Positions 25,763 to 34,859 are shown, numbered from the stretch's first letter. The stretch: 53,758 nucleotides of DNA from Candidatus Bathyarchaeota archaeon (GCA_003601835.1 PIYB01000001.1:1-53758), one strand, 5' to 3'. Program-made: numbers and translations. Notes: generated by a model from the letters alone, not told the origin.

Positions 25763-26431
25763 TTACGCGTCAGGTTCGATGAAACGTGGAAGTTCTCTTA
25801 TGTCGCGAATGGCTTTGAACCCCGACTCTTGAAGACGCCCAGCATACTGTTCGCGTCTCGCGCCGACAAGGATAAACCGTATTCCAGCTTTTCTGGCGCA
25901 ATCCACATCTAACCAGTGATCTCCAACAAACAAAGCCTCATCAGCTGAAACATTCAAAAGCCTCAAAATGTGGGACGCGTGTTCCGGGTTAGGTTTAGGG
26001 TTTTCAACGTCGTCTCTGGCGGAAACAGCATCGAAAAGCCTGGTGAGCTCAAACTTGGCAAGTATCCTCTCAGCGTATTCGCGGCAGCTTCTGGTCATAA
26101 GCCCCAGCTTCAGATTTCTTGCCTTCAAAAAACGTAGGGTTTCCGGCACACCTTCAACCAATGTGGCGCCTTCAAGGGATTGAAGCTCCACTTCGTTCAT
26201 TATCTCATTAATCTTTGTCAAGACATTTTTGATATACTCTTTAGTGAAGCCTTTTTGCTGAAGGTCTTTTACGGCTCTGGTGGTTATCTCGTAATTCAAC
26301 ATCTCTCGGCTGAGCAGACCCCGTGTGACCCCGGCATCTTGAAGGTAATCAATGATTCTACGTTTCATCTCCTCGAAGTAGATGGTTGAATTGATCAGTG
26401 TCCCATCAAGGTCGAAGATGACTGCCTTCAA
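25763..26431 (-). CDS. HAD hydrolase, phosphoglycolate-phosphatase-like
   Basis: A 222-residue HAD phosphatase with a helical cap. Motif I is VIFDLDGTLINS at 4-15, motif II LGLMTRSCREYAERIL, motif III around KPNPEHASHILRLL, and motif IV VGDHWLDVDCARKAG. This is the subfamily IA layout, seen in phosphoglycolate phosphatases and nucleotidases. Substrate unknown. The chorismate mutase promoter lies in the 63-nt gap downstream of its 3' end, so the two are independent units on the same strand. Confidence 0.85.
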   Translation of the reverse strand: MKAVIFDLDGTLINSTIYFEEMKRRIIDYLQDAGVTRGLLSREMLNYEITTRAVKDLQQKGFTKEYIKNVLTKINEIMNEVELQSLEGATLVEGVPETLRFLKARNLKLGLMTRSCREYAERILAKFELTRLFDAVSARDDVENPKPNPEHASHILRLLNVSADEALFVGDHWLDVDCARKAGIRFILVGARREQYAGRLQESGFKAIRDIRELPRFIEPDA

Positions 26432-26517
26432 CGAAACTCAACCAATGGAGATTATTCGCTTTTGCCTGTAGCCTTCACCTGCGATTCGGGTGCGGTGCCG
26501 GTTTCAGCTAAGCATGG

Positions 26518-27558
26518 TCACGGGTTATCCTTGGGTTTTTTGAGACACTGTTCTACGACCCACATTACTCTCCGGACGCTTTCAGGGGTAATCTTGAGAG
26601 GGGCACCGTGCCTTAATGTTTCGTACAGATCCTTGTAGAATCTTAACGCTGATTTTACGTATTCCTCTTTTTTCTCCCAGGTTTCTTCTTTCCAAGGAAT
26701 CTGTTCAGCGTTGTAGCTTCGGTCCGGCGTAGGCTCCGTTTGCACCTGCCGTGGAGGAAGATCATCTGGGTTGAAATACTTCCATCTGAGGAAAGATGTG
26801 TTGCCAGTTAATCCGCCTTGGGTTCCCATCACTAACCATCGGTTCTGCGGATAAGCGCATCCCCGAGTGACCTCTATATCCAGCAAAGGTGATTCAGGCG
26901 CCTTCAAAATTATCTTCACATGGTCCTCCGCATCACCTAACGTTAGAGTCCTCTGTAGGTCGCAGAAGATTTCAGGTTCGTTAGGACCAAGCAGCTGAAG
27001 CGCCTGGTCTATTGTGTGAACAGCGTTGTTTCTAAGCTCGCCGCCTCCGAACTTTTTCAGAGTCTGCCAATCCCAACGTCTACCGAACGAGTGGGTGCAG
27101 ATTCGTATGAGAAGCACGCGTCCAAGTTTTCCAGATTGGATGACTTCTTGAACTTTCATGAAATCAGCGTCGTATCTTCGGTTTTGGAACACGGTTAACA
27201 ACTTTTTTGTTTTCTTGGAAGCTTTGATCATGGCGTCTGCTTCAGCCAAATTTGTTGCCATGGGTTTTTCGCAGATCACGTTTTTCCCCGCTTTTAACGC
27301 CTTGATGGTTTGAGGGGCATGCAGATAACTCGGGGTGGCTACCACCAAAAGTTCAATGTCGTCGTCTTGAACAAGCGACTCGAAGTCAACGTAGGTTTTG
27401 CAGCCGAATCTTTGGGCAGCTTCCTGTCGGCGTTCTTCAATCGGGTCGAGGACTGCTGTCACTCTGTAGAGATCTGGAAGATGCCCTAACGCGTTAGCGT
27501 GAATTCTCCATCCGCTTCTGCCTAGTCCTGCGATGGCGACTTTTACTTTTTCGTTCAT
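26518..27558 (-). CDS. Gfo/Idh/MocA-family sugar dehydrogenase
   Basis: A 346-residue NAD(P)-dependent oxidoreductase. The Rossmann loop is VAIAGLGRSGWRIHANALGHL, followed by VVATPSYLHAPQTIKALKAGKNVICEKPMATNL with the family EKP motif near residue 100, and a C-terminal alpha/beta domain including GGGELRNNAVHTIDQALQLLG, the usual catalytic His-D region. It overlaps no neighbour but lies 37 nt downstream of a sugar isomerase-like gene on the same strand, a common pairing in inositol or unusual-sugar breakdown. Substrate unknown. Confidence 0.9.
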   Translation of the reverse strand: MNEKVKVAIAGLGRSGWRIHANALGHLPDLYRVTAVLDPIEERRQEAAQRFGCKTYVDFESLVQDDDIELLVVATPSYLHAPQTIKALKAGKNVICEKPMATNLAEADAMIKASKKTKKLLTVFQNRRYDADFMKVQEVIQSGKLGRVLLIRICTHSFGRRWDWQTLKKFGGGELRNNAVHTIDQALQLLGPNEPEIFCDLQRTLTLGDAEDHVKIILKAPESPLLDIEVTRGCAYPQNRWLVMGTQGGLTGNTSFLRWKYFNPDDLPPRQVQTEPTPDRSYNAEQIPWKEETWEKKEEYVKSALRFYKDLYETLRHGAPLKITPESVRRVMWVVEQCLKKPKDNP

Positions 27559-27595
27559 TTTTCATCTCCCTCTTCTTCAAGCCATTTTTCTTTGT

Positions 27596-28357
27596 TCAGC
27601 GGTAGACATCGAAAAGGTATCTAGCGAACTTTGGTACACCTGTTTTAGCATCCTCTTTCTCTTCATATTCGATGGAAAGGAACCCGTTGTAGCCTCCTGC
27701 TTCAAGAATCTTTTTTATTCTTTGATAATCGAGTTTTCCCCCTCCAGCCACGCTTACCTTTGCGTGAGCGTGAACCGCATACGGCACGGTCTGAGCGATC
27801 ATTTCATAGGTGGATTCTCTATAGTTACCGAGATCAAGGTTTATCCCAAGCCACGGCGAATCAACTTCCTTAATTATCTTAACAACGTTCTCCGCTGTCG
27901 CGGTGATCCCGCCATGGTTTTCCAAGGCGACCACAACACCCCTGTTTTCAGCGTAACCCATGCAGGATTTAAGCGAGTCTATAGCCCACTTGGTTGTCTC
28001 CGCTAAGGTGTAGCCTTCTGGCACGTATCCACCGAACACCCTAAGGCATGGTGCTCCCAGCTCATAAGCCATGTCCAACCCTTCCTCCACATTCTTCACC
28101 GTCTCATCCCTGACCGAGGGATCAGGATCGCAGAAGTTAGTTGAGATTCCGGCGCCGGAGATCGGTAGCCCGTGAACAAGTGCAACCCGTTTGAGACTCC
28201 GCAGATATGTAGGCTCGTTTGAAGGAAGCCAGTAGAGCGTTAACTCGACGCCGTCAAGCCTAAGACGGTGAGCTTCTTTGATGAAATCCTCGTAACTCAT
28301 TTTTCCCTCCTTAAGGTATTCACGGTATGAGTAAGCCGCACAACCAATCTTAATCAT
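27596..28357 (-). CDS. Sugar phosphate isomerase/epimerase-like TIM barrel
   Basis: A 253-residue metal-dependent TIM barrel related to AP endonuclease 2 and xylose isomerase. It has GCAAYSYREYLKEG, RLDGVELTLYWLPSNE, GISTNFCDPD, CLRVFGGYVPEG, VALENHGGITATA, LGINLDLGNYRES, HAHAKVSVAGGGKLDY and YNGFLSIEYEEKEDA; the Glu, Asp, His and Glu at strand ends are likely metal ligands. It lies upstream of the Gfo/Idh dehydrogenase and probably shares its transcript and pathway. It is not closely similar to the paralog at 14031-14813. Confidence 0.87.
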   Translation of the reverse strand: MIKIGCAAYSYREYLKEGKMSYEDFIKEAHRLRLDGVELTLYWLPSNEPTYLRSLKRVALVHGLPISGAGISTNFCDPDPSVRDETVKNVEEGLDMAYELGAPCLRVFGGYVPEGYTLAETTKWAIDSLKSCMGYAENRGVVVALENHGGITATAENVVKIIKEVDSPWLGINLDLGNYRESTYEMIAQTVPYAVHAHAKVSVAGGGKLDYQRIKKILEAGGYNGFLSIEYEEKEDAKTGVPKFARYLFDVYR

Positions 28358-28496
28358 GCGTCTTCGCCTTGCTCATACATGTGGATAACATATTTTATAA
28401 CAAAAACGGTTAAGACCTGAAAATGTTCTGAGCTCCCGGCATTCACTGCGCACAGTAAACGTGAAATCACATTTGGGAAGCAAAGGATGGTTTTGG

Positions 28497-29816
28497 TTAA
28501 GGGGTCAGCCTGAACCGGTCTCGCGGGTAGAGAACGACTTCCCTTATGTTCTTTATCCCCGTCAACATCATCACCAGTCTTTCAAGCCCTATTGCCCATC
28601 CAGCGTGAGGCGGCATACCATAGTCAAAGGCTTGAAGATGATATTTGAACGATTCTGGATGCAAACCTTGTTCCTTAAGCCTTTTCAACAAGACTTCCTT
28701 GTCGTGGACCCGTGTGCCGCCTGAGGCTATCTCGATCCAGCTCCACATCAGGTCGAATCCTTCGCTTATCTCAGGATTGTCCTGACGCGGCTTGATGTAA
28801 AAAGGCTTCAGATTGCTTGGCCACTCTGTTATAAAGTAAAAGTAGGGATGGATCGCGCCTAATGTGCGAAAAGCGGGGGTTGGAATGTCTTCGCCCCAAT
28901 GGATTTCAATGCCTTTCGCCTGCAGCTCCTCGACGACTTGAGTGTATGTCAAACGTTTGAACGGAACTTTAGGCTCTGGAACCTTATGTTTCAAGATTTT
29001 GAGTTCTTCTTGGCATTCTTCGTTGACCTTTTTGCAAACGTTATACATTAGTTTTTCAGCAACATTCATAACGTCCTCTGCGGTTGCGAAGGCCTGTTCA
29101 ATGTCTATCGACATGAACTCTGTTATGTGCCGTCTTGTGTGTGACTTTTCAGCTCGGTATGCGGGGCCGATCTCGTAGACTTTCTCGAAATCGATAACCA
29201 GCTGTTCCTTGTAGAGCTGAGGGCTCTGAGCTAGAAAAGCCTCACGTTCAAAATAGACTATTGGAAAAAGCGCAGCTCCACCTTCAGTTGCAGAGGCAAT
29301 TATCTTAGGCGTGTTTACCTCCAAGAAACCGTTCTTTGACAGGAATTCTCGAACAGCTTCCAAAACCACGTGTCTGACTTTGAAGATTGCTTGGCTTCTG
29401 TCGCTTCGCAGGTCTAAAACGCGGAAGTCCAGCCTCACATCGATCTCAGCGGGGGTTCTGCCCGTGATGTCCAAAGGCAAAGGTTGCTTTGCAGCTCCAA
29501 GTATCTTTATGTTGTCGGGTACAATCTCGGCGCCTCTTGGAGCTTTGTCCATCTTCTTAACTGCGCCTTTAACGGCGATACAGTCCTGCCTATGCAGCAA
29601 ACCTGATTTTGCCACAATTTTCTGGTCAGCGGCATCTTGAGGTACTGTTATCTGAACCGTTCCTTTCCTGTCTTGGAGAATGATAAATCTTATGCCGCCT
29701 AGGTCCCTGATTTCCCGGACCCAACCCATCACGACGACTTGTTTTCCGTCTAGCTGAGGGTTAATGTCTGTTGAATAATGGGTTCTACGCCAGTCTCCAA
29801 GCTCGTCGGTTTTCAT
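28497..29816 (-). CDS. aspS: Aspartate--tRNA ligase, archaeal type, possibly non-discriminating
   Basis: A 439-residue class IIb synthetase. The N-terminal OB fold (about 1-110) reads the anticodon. The catalytic domain has motif 2-like FRAEKSHT-type sequence (YRAEKSHTRRHITEFMSIDIE) and motif 3 GWAIGLERLVMML near the C terminus, then REVVLYPRDRFRLTP. At two positions I recall as separating discriminating (Trp, Lys) from non-discriminating (His, Pro) archaeal enzymes, this one has Arg34 in GWVREIRDLGG and Pro93 in KAPRG. The Pro suggests tRNA-Asn may also be charged. ATG at 29816 chosen; a TTG nine codons upstream overlaps the KH gene. Confidence 0.94.
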   Translation of the reverse strand: MKTDELGDWRRTHYSTDINPQLDGKQVVVMGWVREIRDLGGIRFIILQDRKGTVQITVPQDAADQKIVAKSGLLHRQDCIAVKGAVKKMDKAPRGAEIVPDNIKILGAAKQPLPLDITGRTPAEIDVRLDFRVLDLRSDRSQAIFKVRHVVLEAVREFLSKNGFLEVNTPKIIASATEGGAALFPIVYFEREAFLAQSPQLYKEQLVIDFEKVYEIGPAYRAEKSHTRRHITEFMSIDIEQAFATAEDVMNVAEKLMYNVCKKVNEECQEELKILKHKVPEPKVPFKRLTYTQVVEELQAKGIEIHWGEDIPTPAFRTLGAIHPYFYFITEWPSNLKPFYIKPRQDNPEISEGFDLMWSWIEIASGGTRVHDKEVLLKRLKEQGLHPESFKYHLQAFDYGMPPHAGWAIGLERLVMMLTGIKNIREVVLYPRDRFRLTP

Positions 29817-29832
29817 CTTGATGACTCCGCTG

Positions 29833-30342
29833 TTAAGCCGCAAATTCGACTCTAAGAGTTAACCCCTGCGCTTTTTTAGCGATCTCCTTCAAAGCGTTTA
29901 TGTACTTTGAAGCTCTTTTCTTTTCTCTTCCTCTAAGGATGACCCTTGTTTCAGTTGTTCCATCAGGCAACCATATTCGGTTTATGGTCAGGACATCCAT
30001 CGGCGCGAAAAGATCTTCCAAAAACTTTCTCTCATTAGAATTATTTTCCAGCACACGAATTGTTTTCTTGGTTTTTCGTTCCAAAAACCTGACTATTTTC
30101 CCGCCGTAGCTTAAAATCTTCGCTATGTCCCCTTGCCCTACAAAGATGGCTAGAACGCCGTTTGCTTCAACTGCCTTGTATAAATATACGTCTTGAAGAG
30201 GAGGGTATTCATCTTCTATGGACATGAGTAGGCGGCCTATCTTGATGTCTAGTTCGGTTACCTCACCTTTCTCAACTTTTTTCTTGCATTTGGAGCATAA
30301 CATTCCGCTCTTCAGGCAGAACTGACATAACTCCATTCTCAC
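29833..30342 (-). CDS. Archaeal KH-domain, NusA-like RNA-binding protein
   Basis: A 169-residue protein with an N-terminal zinc knuckle (CQFCLKSGMLCSKCKKKV, four Cys) followed by two KH-like segments, including VEANGVLAIFVGQGDIAKILSYGGKIVRFLE with a GxxG-type loop and VILRGREKKRASKYINALKEIAKK. Such proteins are conserved in archaea, often beside aspS, and are annotated as NusA-like or transcription elongation-related. RNA binding is firm from the fold; the exact role is uncertain. It ends 16 nt before the aspS ATG, so both are probably co-transcribed. Confidence 0.8.
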   Translation of the reverse strand: MRMELCQFCLKSGMLCSKCKKKVEKGEVTELDIKIGRLLMSIEDEYPPLQDVYLYKAVEANGVLAIFVGQGDIAKILSYGGKIVRFLERKTKKTIRVLENNSNERKFLEDLFAPMDVLTINRIWLPDGTTETRVILRGREKKRASKYINALKEIAKKAQGLTLRVEFAA

Positions 30343-30403
30343 CGATTCTAGTACCCTCCTAAAATAAAGGAGGTGCGACGGAGCGTTGTTTTTGTGTTTG
30401 TGT

Positions 30404-30682
30404 TCACCGCGTCAACGTTATCTCGATGGTGCTCACGTTTGTGGACGATTCGCCCCCTTCACCAACTTGAAGCTGTTCTGTTCCGATGCTGATGTTGCCC
30501 ACTTTTACGTCAGGTAGGAATCTTCGTCTTGCGATTTCCACGACATCGACTGCTCTGCTTATTGCTCGTCCTCTGGCTTTGATGCTTACTTCCTTAGCTC
30601 CGCCATGAAACAGGGTTATACAAGCCAGGACATAGTTCATCACGGGCTTACGTCCAATCAACACTGAATTGTTTTCTGACAT
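30404..30682 (-). CDS. albA: Chromatin/RNA-binding protein Alba
   Basis: A 92-residue Sac10b/Alba protein, an abundant DNA- and RNA-binding architectural factor. The [17 protein letters not shown] segment carries the conserved Lys that is acetylated in Sulfolobus. [24 protein letters not shown] and the C-terminal strand STIEITLTR complete the fold. A loop of glycine, glutamate and serine (GEGGESS) lies before the last strand. It has its own promoter, in the gap to rpl40e, and stands 61 nt upstream of the KH gene. Confidence 0.95.
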   Translation of the reverse strand: MSENNSVLIGRKPVMNYVLACITLFHGGAKEVSIKARGRAISRAVDVVEIARRRFLPDVKVGNISIGTEQLQVGEGGESSTNVSTIEITLTR

Positions 30683-30793
30683 TTCACCGCCTCACTCCTT
30701 TGTCTTTCTATACGTTGTGAACTTATTGCTCTTTAACCACCAATAAATATCTTACGGTATTAACGTTAGAGAAAAAAGTCTGAAACCAAAAGG

Positions 30794-30800
30794 TATATAT
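30794..30800 (+). promoter_or_regulatory. TATA box of the eL40 gene
   Basis: TATATAT preceded by the purine-rich AAAAGG, which looks like a BRE. Transcription should start about 25 nt later, near 30822, giving a leader of about 25 nt before the TTG. It is the best match to an archaeal promoter in the window. Confidence 0.65.
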
Positions 30801-30846
30801 TGGGTTCTAACGGGGATGAATATCAACAGCACAGGGATGAGAACTG

Positions 30847-31008
30847 TTGCCGATCACAGACCCGCTGAAAAGAAGCATAGCTCAAAAAAGAAGGCTATAC
30901 ATGAAAATATGCCGTAACTGCGGAGTGAGGAATGCGCCAACTGCGAAAAAATGCAGAAAATGCAGAAGCAAAAACCTTAGATGGAAGAAAAGAGAGAAAT
31001 CTCGCTGA
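30847..31008 (+). CDS. rpl40e: Ribosomal protein eL40
   Basis: A 53-residue zinc-ribbon protein of the large subunit. It reads DPLKRSIAQKRRLYMKICRN, then CGVRNAPTAKKCRKCRSKNL and a basic tail. The four cysteines are in CRNC and CRKC, spaced as in archaeal L40e. The start is TTG (the common archaeal form begins MPITDP). GGGATGAG just upstream serves as ribosome site, and a strong TATA box lies 47 nt before the codon. It diverges from Alba. Confidence 0.93.
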   Translation: MPITDPLKRSIAQKRRLYMKICRNCGVRNAPTAKKCRKCRSKNLRWKKREKSR

Positions 31009-31056
31009 GTTTTTACGTTTCAAAAAAAGATGCGTCTAAGAATAAGCATCATTTTT

Positions 31057-31791
31057 CTAGGCATTTATTTCAAGTATTATCTCAACTTGGCAGCTTTGCG
31101 GGATGTTCATCTTCTCCTTCCAAGCGTCGCCAACCGCAATCATAGCGAATATCCCCGACACCTCAGCCTTTGCTTTCTTAACGAGGTTAAGAAGTGCCAG
31201 CTGGGTTTCTCCGCTCTTTATTATGTCATCGACTATGAGAACGCTGTCCCGTTTCTTTATCGAGTCTCTTGGCAGATACAGAGTCACGGTGTGACCTGAA
31301 CCGTTCAATGTGTAGGTTTCTTCGATGAAGGAGGATACGCCTACTTCCTTGGTTGATTTTGCAATCACAACGTTTACGCCTAAAGTGCTGCCGACTATTG
31401 TTGCCAAGGGAACACCGTCAACAGCCGCCGTTAAAACCTTAGTTATCCTTTTACCAGCGAATTTTGCAAGCGCATAGTTTGCAGCCTGGTTCAGGAGGTT
31501 TGTATCTCCAATTATGGATGTGTTGTCAAAAAACCCTTTGTTGTTGAATTTTATTCTCCGTCTGAACTCGGATTCTAAACCCACAATTTTTGAAAGGGTT
31601 CCCCATAGCTGCTGGGCTCTTTCAGTGTTGGGGAGAACGTGTCCCTTCACGTATCTGCTGAGAACCGTTACTGGAAGACCGGTTTTGCCTGAGAGCTCTC
31701 GGTAGGTGTACCGTCTTTTCGCTGTTCGAAGAAGCTCAACTGTTGCTAGGCGAAATTTTAAGTCTTCAACGTGAGTTGACATGTTTATCAC
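31057..31791 (-). CDS. HTH-phosphoribosyltransferase regulator (GfcR-like)
   Basis: A 244-residue protein with an N-terminal helix-turn-helix (RRYTYRELSGKTGLPVTVLSRYVKGHVLP, about 26-54) joined to a type I phosphoribosyltransferase domain. The PRPP motif is VLIVDDIIKSGET near residues 198-210. It belongs to the orotate-PRTase-like group with fused HTH, of which haloarchaeal GfcR controls sugar catabolism. Whether this one regulates sugar or pyrimidine genes cannot be told. The start could be either of two ATGs (31791 or 31782); a TATA element GTATAAAAA lies at about 31830. Confidence 0.87.
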   Translation of the reverse strand: MINMSTHVEDLKFRLATVELLRTAKRRYTYRELSGKTGLPVTVLSRYVKGHVLPNTERAQQLWGTLSKIVGLESEFRRRIKFNNKGFFDNTSIIGDTNLLNQAANYALAKFAGKRITKVLTAAVDGVPLATIVGSTLGVNVVIAKSTKEVGVSSFIEETYTLNGSGHTVTLYLPRDSIKKRDSVLIVDDIIKSGETQLALLNLVKKAKAEVSGIFAMIAVGDAWKEKMNIPQSCQVEIILEINA

Positions 31792-31933
31792 TTCGCTGTC
31801 ATGTCAGATAAAGTCGGAATCCTTTTTTATACATGAATTTTTAAAGTTTTATTTATCTTTTTCCGTTAAGACGGCGGCGTCATACACATTTCTTAAAGAG
31901 GTCAACAAGCAGCATATTCCGGCTTATCGACGC

Positions 31934-32029
31934 GTGAAAACCGAAAAAGAAATGAACGAAGCTGACAAACATTTCGCTGAATGCAAGATTCTTCACCGTT
32001 GGGTTTGGAAGGCGTTGGAGGATGGGTAA
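31934..32029 (+). CDS. Very small possible protein (31 aa) upstream of an unknown gene
   Basis: From GTG the frame reads VKTEKEMNEADKHFAECKIL, then HRWVWKALEDG. The frame stays open upstream as far as 31781, but that part runs through the divergent promoter and has no start that fits. The C-terminal sequence looks coding (balanced composition, normal codons). Its stop overlaps the ATG of the next gene by eight bases, suggesting translational coupling. No known family. It could be a real leader protein or a shadow. Confidence 0.3.
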   Translation: MKTEKEMNEADKHFAECKILHRWVWKALEDG

Positions 32030-32354
32030 TGTGAAAGACAAAACTGTGAGGGTGAAGTCTTGGGAAGAGATGAGGCGCCTGATAATTCTTCATCATCCAC
32101 GGAGCGTCATCTACAATATTGAGAAAGGCGTGCCAGCTGGAAACCTTGAAAACCTCAGAATAATCTTGCCTACAAGGGGAACACAGTATGTTTTTATTGA
32201 TTCAGCGGCAGGAGACAGTCTTAGGAAAACCGGCGTAAAGTTGCATAAAGACAAATCTGGAAAGATTTACGTAAGGGATGAAGATGTAGCAAGCTTTGTA
32301 AAATCAGAATCAGGGATTGAGGATCTAAACGTATATTCTTACTGGACAATATAA
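32022..32354 (+). CDS. Conserved-looking hypothetical protein (110 aa)
   Basis: Not recognised. The protein is basic and soluble with alternating helices and strands, including SWEEMRRLIILHHPRSVIYNI, ILPTRGTQYVFIDSAAGDSLRKTGV, and a DEDVASFVKSESGIED tail. The first ATG (32022) is used here; a GTG three codons later is possible. It is read with the preceding short frame. No domain is clear to me. A small-ligand or nucleotide-binding role would be speculation. Confidence 0.65.
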   Translation: MGNVKDKTVRVKSWEEMRRLIILHHPRSVIYNIEKGVPAGNLENLRIILPTRGTQYVFIDSAAGDSLRKTGVKLHKDKSGKIYVRDEDVASFVKSESGIEDLNVYSYWTI

Positions 32355-32484
32355 CGTCTAAAAACGTTCTATAGTTGAATGAACAGTTTTTAATGGAAAC
32401 AGATTTAAGGACAAGATGTTCTGTATTCGAAGGATGCCAAATGCGGCATACGAAAGAATGTTGTAACGGGGGATTGTCTGAGAT

Positions 32485-32880
32485 ATGAGCGGAAAACGCA
32501 AACGAGATAGCCATGTTAAAATCATCTACAAGCCTGCGAAGGAGATTGTGATTTTAGACTACTTCCAGTTCTCGAAGGAAAGGTTGAACCAGATGTTTGC
32601 AAGGGTGATTCACGCCGGTCTACCAGCAATGGCTCAATGGGCGGAAGGGGTTCTCTTCATCCATTCCCCATTGATTCCTGACACCAATGACCTGATGGAA
32701 AACTATTTGAAGGGAAGAATCTTTTGGAGTTCCGTCAGCTTCGTTTTGATGCCGAAATATACACCTTCCATCAAGGTCAGCGGCTTAGAGATTCCAGTTG
32801 TTGACGTTTCTGAACATCCTGTGCTGCGAGAAACCGCAAGATGGCTTAAGGAACAAGCCAAACCTGTGGACAAATCATAG
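32485..32880 (+). CDS. Hypothetical protein (131 aa)
   Basis: Not recognised. It begins MSGKRKRDSHVKIIYKPAKE, then hydrophobic-aromatic strands (IVILDYFQFSKERLNQMFAR; MAQWAEGVLFIHSPLIPDT) and a tail with a C-terminal helix (LRETARWLKEQAKPVDKS). There are no membrane segments or cysteine motifs. It follows a 130-nt gap, so it likely has its own promoter. Codon use and length support a real gene; function is unknown. Confidence 0.65.
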   Translation: MSGKRKRDSHVKIIYKPAKEIVILDYFQFSKERLNQMFARVIHAGLPAMAQWAEGVLFIHSPLIPDTNDLMENYLKGRIFWSSVSFVLMPKYTPSIKVSGLEIPVVDVSEHPVLRETARWLKEQAKPVDKS

Positions 32881-32982
32881 GCGCCGTGCAGCCTGACCAC
32901 GAGTATTATTCGTCCACCTGTTCGTTAATTAGGCTTAAATACCTCGTTATATTCTTTTATTTTTAAATCGGAGGACCAAATC

Positions 32983-34845
32983 TTGTATGGCTACGCCGGA
33001 AGAATTTTAAGAGTGAATTTATCGAACGGCAAGACACAGGTCATCCCTCTAAGCGAGGAATACGCGAAAAAATACATCGGCGGAATAGGACTCGGAATGC
33101 GTTTGCTGATAGAAAACTCGAAACCCGGCACCGAACCTTTCAGCCCCGAAAACCCGTTGATTCTCACGACAGGACCGTTCAGCGGAACAATGGCGCCAAC
33201 CGGTGGGAATGGGCACGCCTTCGTTTCTAAATCTCCTCTAACAAACGGTGTTGGTGAAGCCAAGTCACACGGATTCTTCGGCGCAGAACTGAAGAGAGCT
33301 GGATATGATGCGGTGATCATGGAGAACGCATCGAAGAAACCGGTGTATCTGTGGATAGACGACGACAGCATTCAGCTTATGGATGCGAAACATCTTTGGG
33401 GAAAGTCACCTCAGGAAACCGAGGAAACTATCCGGGAAGAGTTAGGAGACTACTACATTCGCGTCGCAGCCATCGGGATGGCTGGCGAAAAGCTCTCTCG
33501 CGTTGCTTGCATTATGAACGATAGGACACGAGCAGCGGGACGAACAGGTATGGGTGCGGTTATGGGTTCAAAGAATCTCAAGGCTATAGCTGTCCGAGGG
33601 ACAAAAGATGTCAAAGTTGCTAAACCTGAGGAGTTCTTAGAGTTCGTGAAGATGATGCATGAACGGATGAAGGGTCCCGCGACAACCAAGTATAGAACCT
33701 TGGGAACGCCGTTGAATGTGTTGGTTCATAACTCTCTTGGCGCTTTGCCGACGAGAAACTTCACGAATGCTGTCTTTGAAGGCGCTGAACACGTTAGCGG
33801 AGAATACCTTAATGAACGGTTTATCGTGAAAATTAATGGTTGCTCATCCTGTGCTATGCGGTGCGAACACATAGCTGTTGTTCCTGAAGGCCCCTATAAA
33901 GGCACGACCACACGGGTAGAGTATGAGCCTCTGTGGGCTTTCGGTCCTCACTGCGGTGTAGACAGGCTTGACGCAGTGATAAAGGCAATGGAACTATGCA
34001 ACTATTATGGGCTGGACAGTTTGTCAACAGGCAACATTGTGGGCTTCGCTATGGACTGTTTCGAACACGGCATCCTAACTGAGAAAGACACCGACGGGTT
34101 AGACCTTAGTTTCGGCAACGCTGAAGCAATCGTAGAACTTGTTCACAAGATAGGTAAACGGGAAGGGCTCGGCGACATTCTGGCGGAAGGCGTGAAAAGA
34201 GCGGCTGAAAAGATTGGGAAAGGTGCTGAAAAGTATGCTAATCACATTAAGGGGCTTGAGATGACGGGGTACGACATTCGCGGTTTGAAGACCGCTGCCA
34301 TAGGATATGCTGTTTCGTTCCGTGGAGCTGACCACAACCGTCACGGAGCATATGGACTTGACCTGAAAGGAACTGTTGACCGTTTCAAAGTTGAGAAGGG
34401 TAGAGCTAAGCTCGTAATAGACATTGAAAATCTCTACACAGTAATCGACTCCCTCATCATCTGCAAGTTCTCCAGAGGCACATATTACAAAGGCTTCGAA
34501 GATCTCGCTCGATACTACACGCTTGTCACAGGCTTGGAGATGACCGCAGAGGAGCTTGAAAGGACGGGCGCAAGAATAAACGTGTTAGGAAGACTCTTTA
34601 ACGTTAGAGAAGGGTTCACAAGGAAGGATGATCATCTGCCAGCTAAGGTTATGAGCACCCCGATTCCAGACGACACGGTGTCTAAGGGAAGCTACATCAC
34701 TCAGAAGGAGCTTGATTTCATGCTGGACGACTACTATTCTACAAGAGGATGGACCCGAGAAGGCGTTCCAACGATTGAGAGCCTTAAAGAAGTTGGGCTG
34801 GAGGACTTGGCGTACATAGTTAAAGACAAGATCAGGGAGCAGTGA
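32983..34845 (+). CDS. Aldehyde:ferredoxin oxidoreductase, tungsten-pterin type
   Basis: A 620-residue AOR-family enzyme that oxidises aldehydes to acids with ferredoxin. It begins GYAGRILRVNLSNG, the family N terminus, and includes TGPFSGTMAPTGGNG, VAAIGMAGEKLSRVACIMND, GRTGMGAVMGSKNLKAI and the [4Fe-4S] ligands Cys287, Cys290 and Cys294 (NGCSSCAMRC), with Cys494 as fourth ligand. The start is TTG with GGAGG about 8 nt upstream. Its end is 15 nt before a four-cluster ferredoxin-like gene, which is probably its electron-carrying subunit. Substrate range is not set by sequence. Confidence 0.93.
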   Translation: MYGYAGRILRVNLSNGKTQVIPLSEEYAKKYIGGIGLGMRLLIENSKPGTEPFSPENPLILTTGPFSGTMAPTGGNGHAFVSKSPLTNGVGEAKSHGFFGAELKRAGYDAVIMENASKKPVYLWIDDDSIQLMDAKHLWGKSPQETEETIREELGDYYIRVAAIGMAGEKLSRVACIMNDRTRAAGRTGMGAVMGSKNLKAIAVRGTKDVKVAKPEEFLEFVKMMHERMKGPATTKYRTLGTPLNVLVHNSLGALPTRNFTNAVFEGAEHVSGEYLNERFIVKINGCSSCAMRCEHIAVVPEGPYKGTTTRVEYEPLWAFGPHCGVDRLDAVIKAMELCNYYGLDSLSTGNIVGFAMDCFEHGILTEKDTDGLDLSFGNAEAIVELVHKIGKREGLGDILAEGVKRAAEKIGKGAEKYANHIKGLEMTGYDIRGLKTAAIGYAVSFRGADHNRHGAYGLDLKGTVDRFKVEKGRAKLVIDIENLYTVIDSLIICKFSRGTYYKGFEDLARYYTLVTGLEMTAEELERTGARINVLGRLFNVREGFTRKDDHLPAKVMSTPIPDDTVSKGSYITQKELDFMLDDYYSTRGWTREGVPTIESLKEVGLEDLAYIVKDKIREQ

Positions 34846-34859
34846 AAGGAGGAATCGTG

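Noticed and set aside
31781-31933. N-terminal extension of the small frame at 31934-32029
   Set aside because: It runs through the divergent promoter of the HTH-phosphoribosyltransferase gene and has no start codon that fits a ribosome site or TATA spacing.
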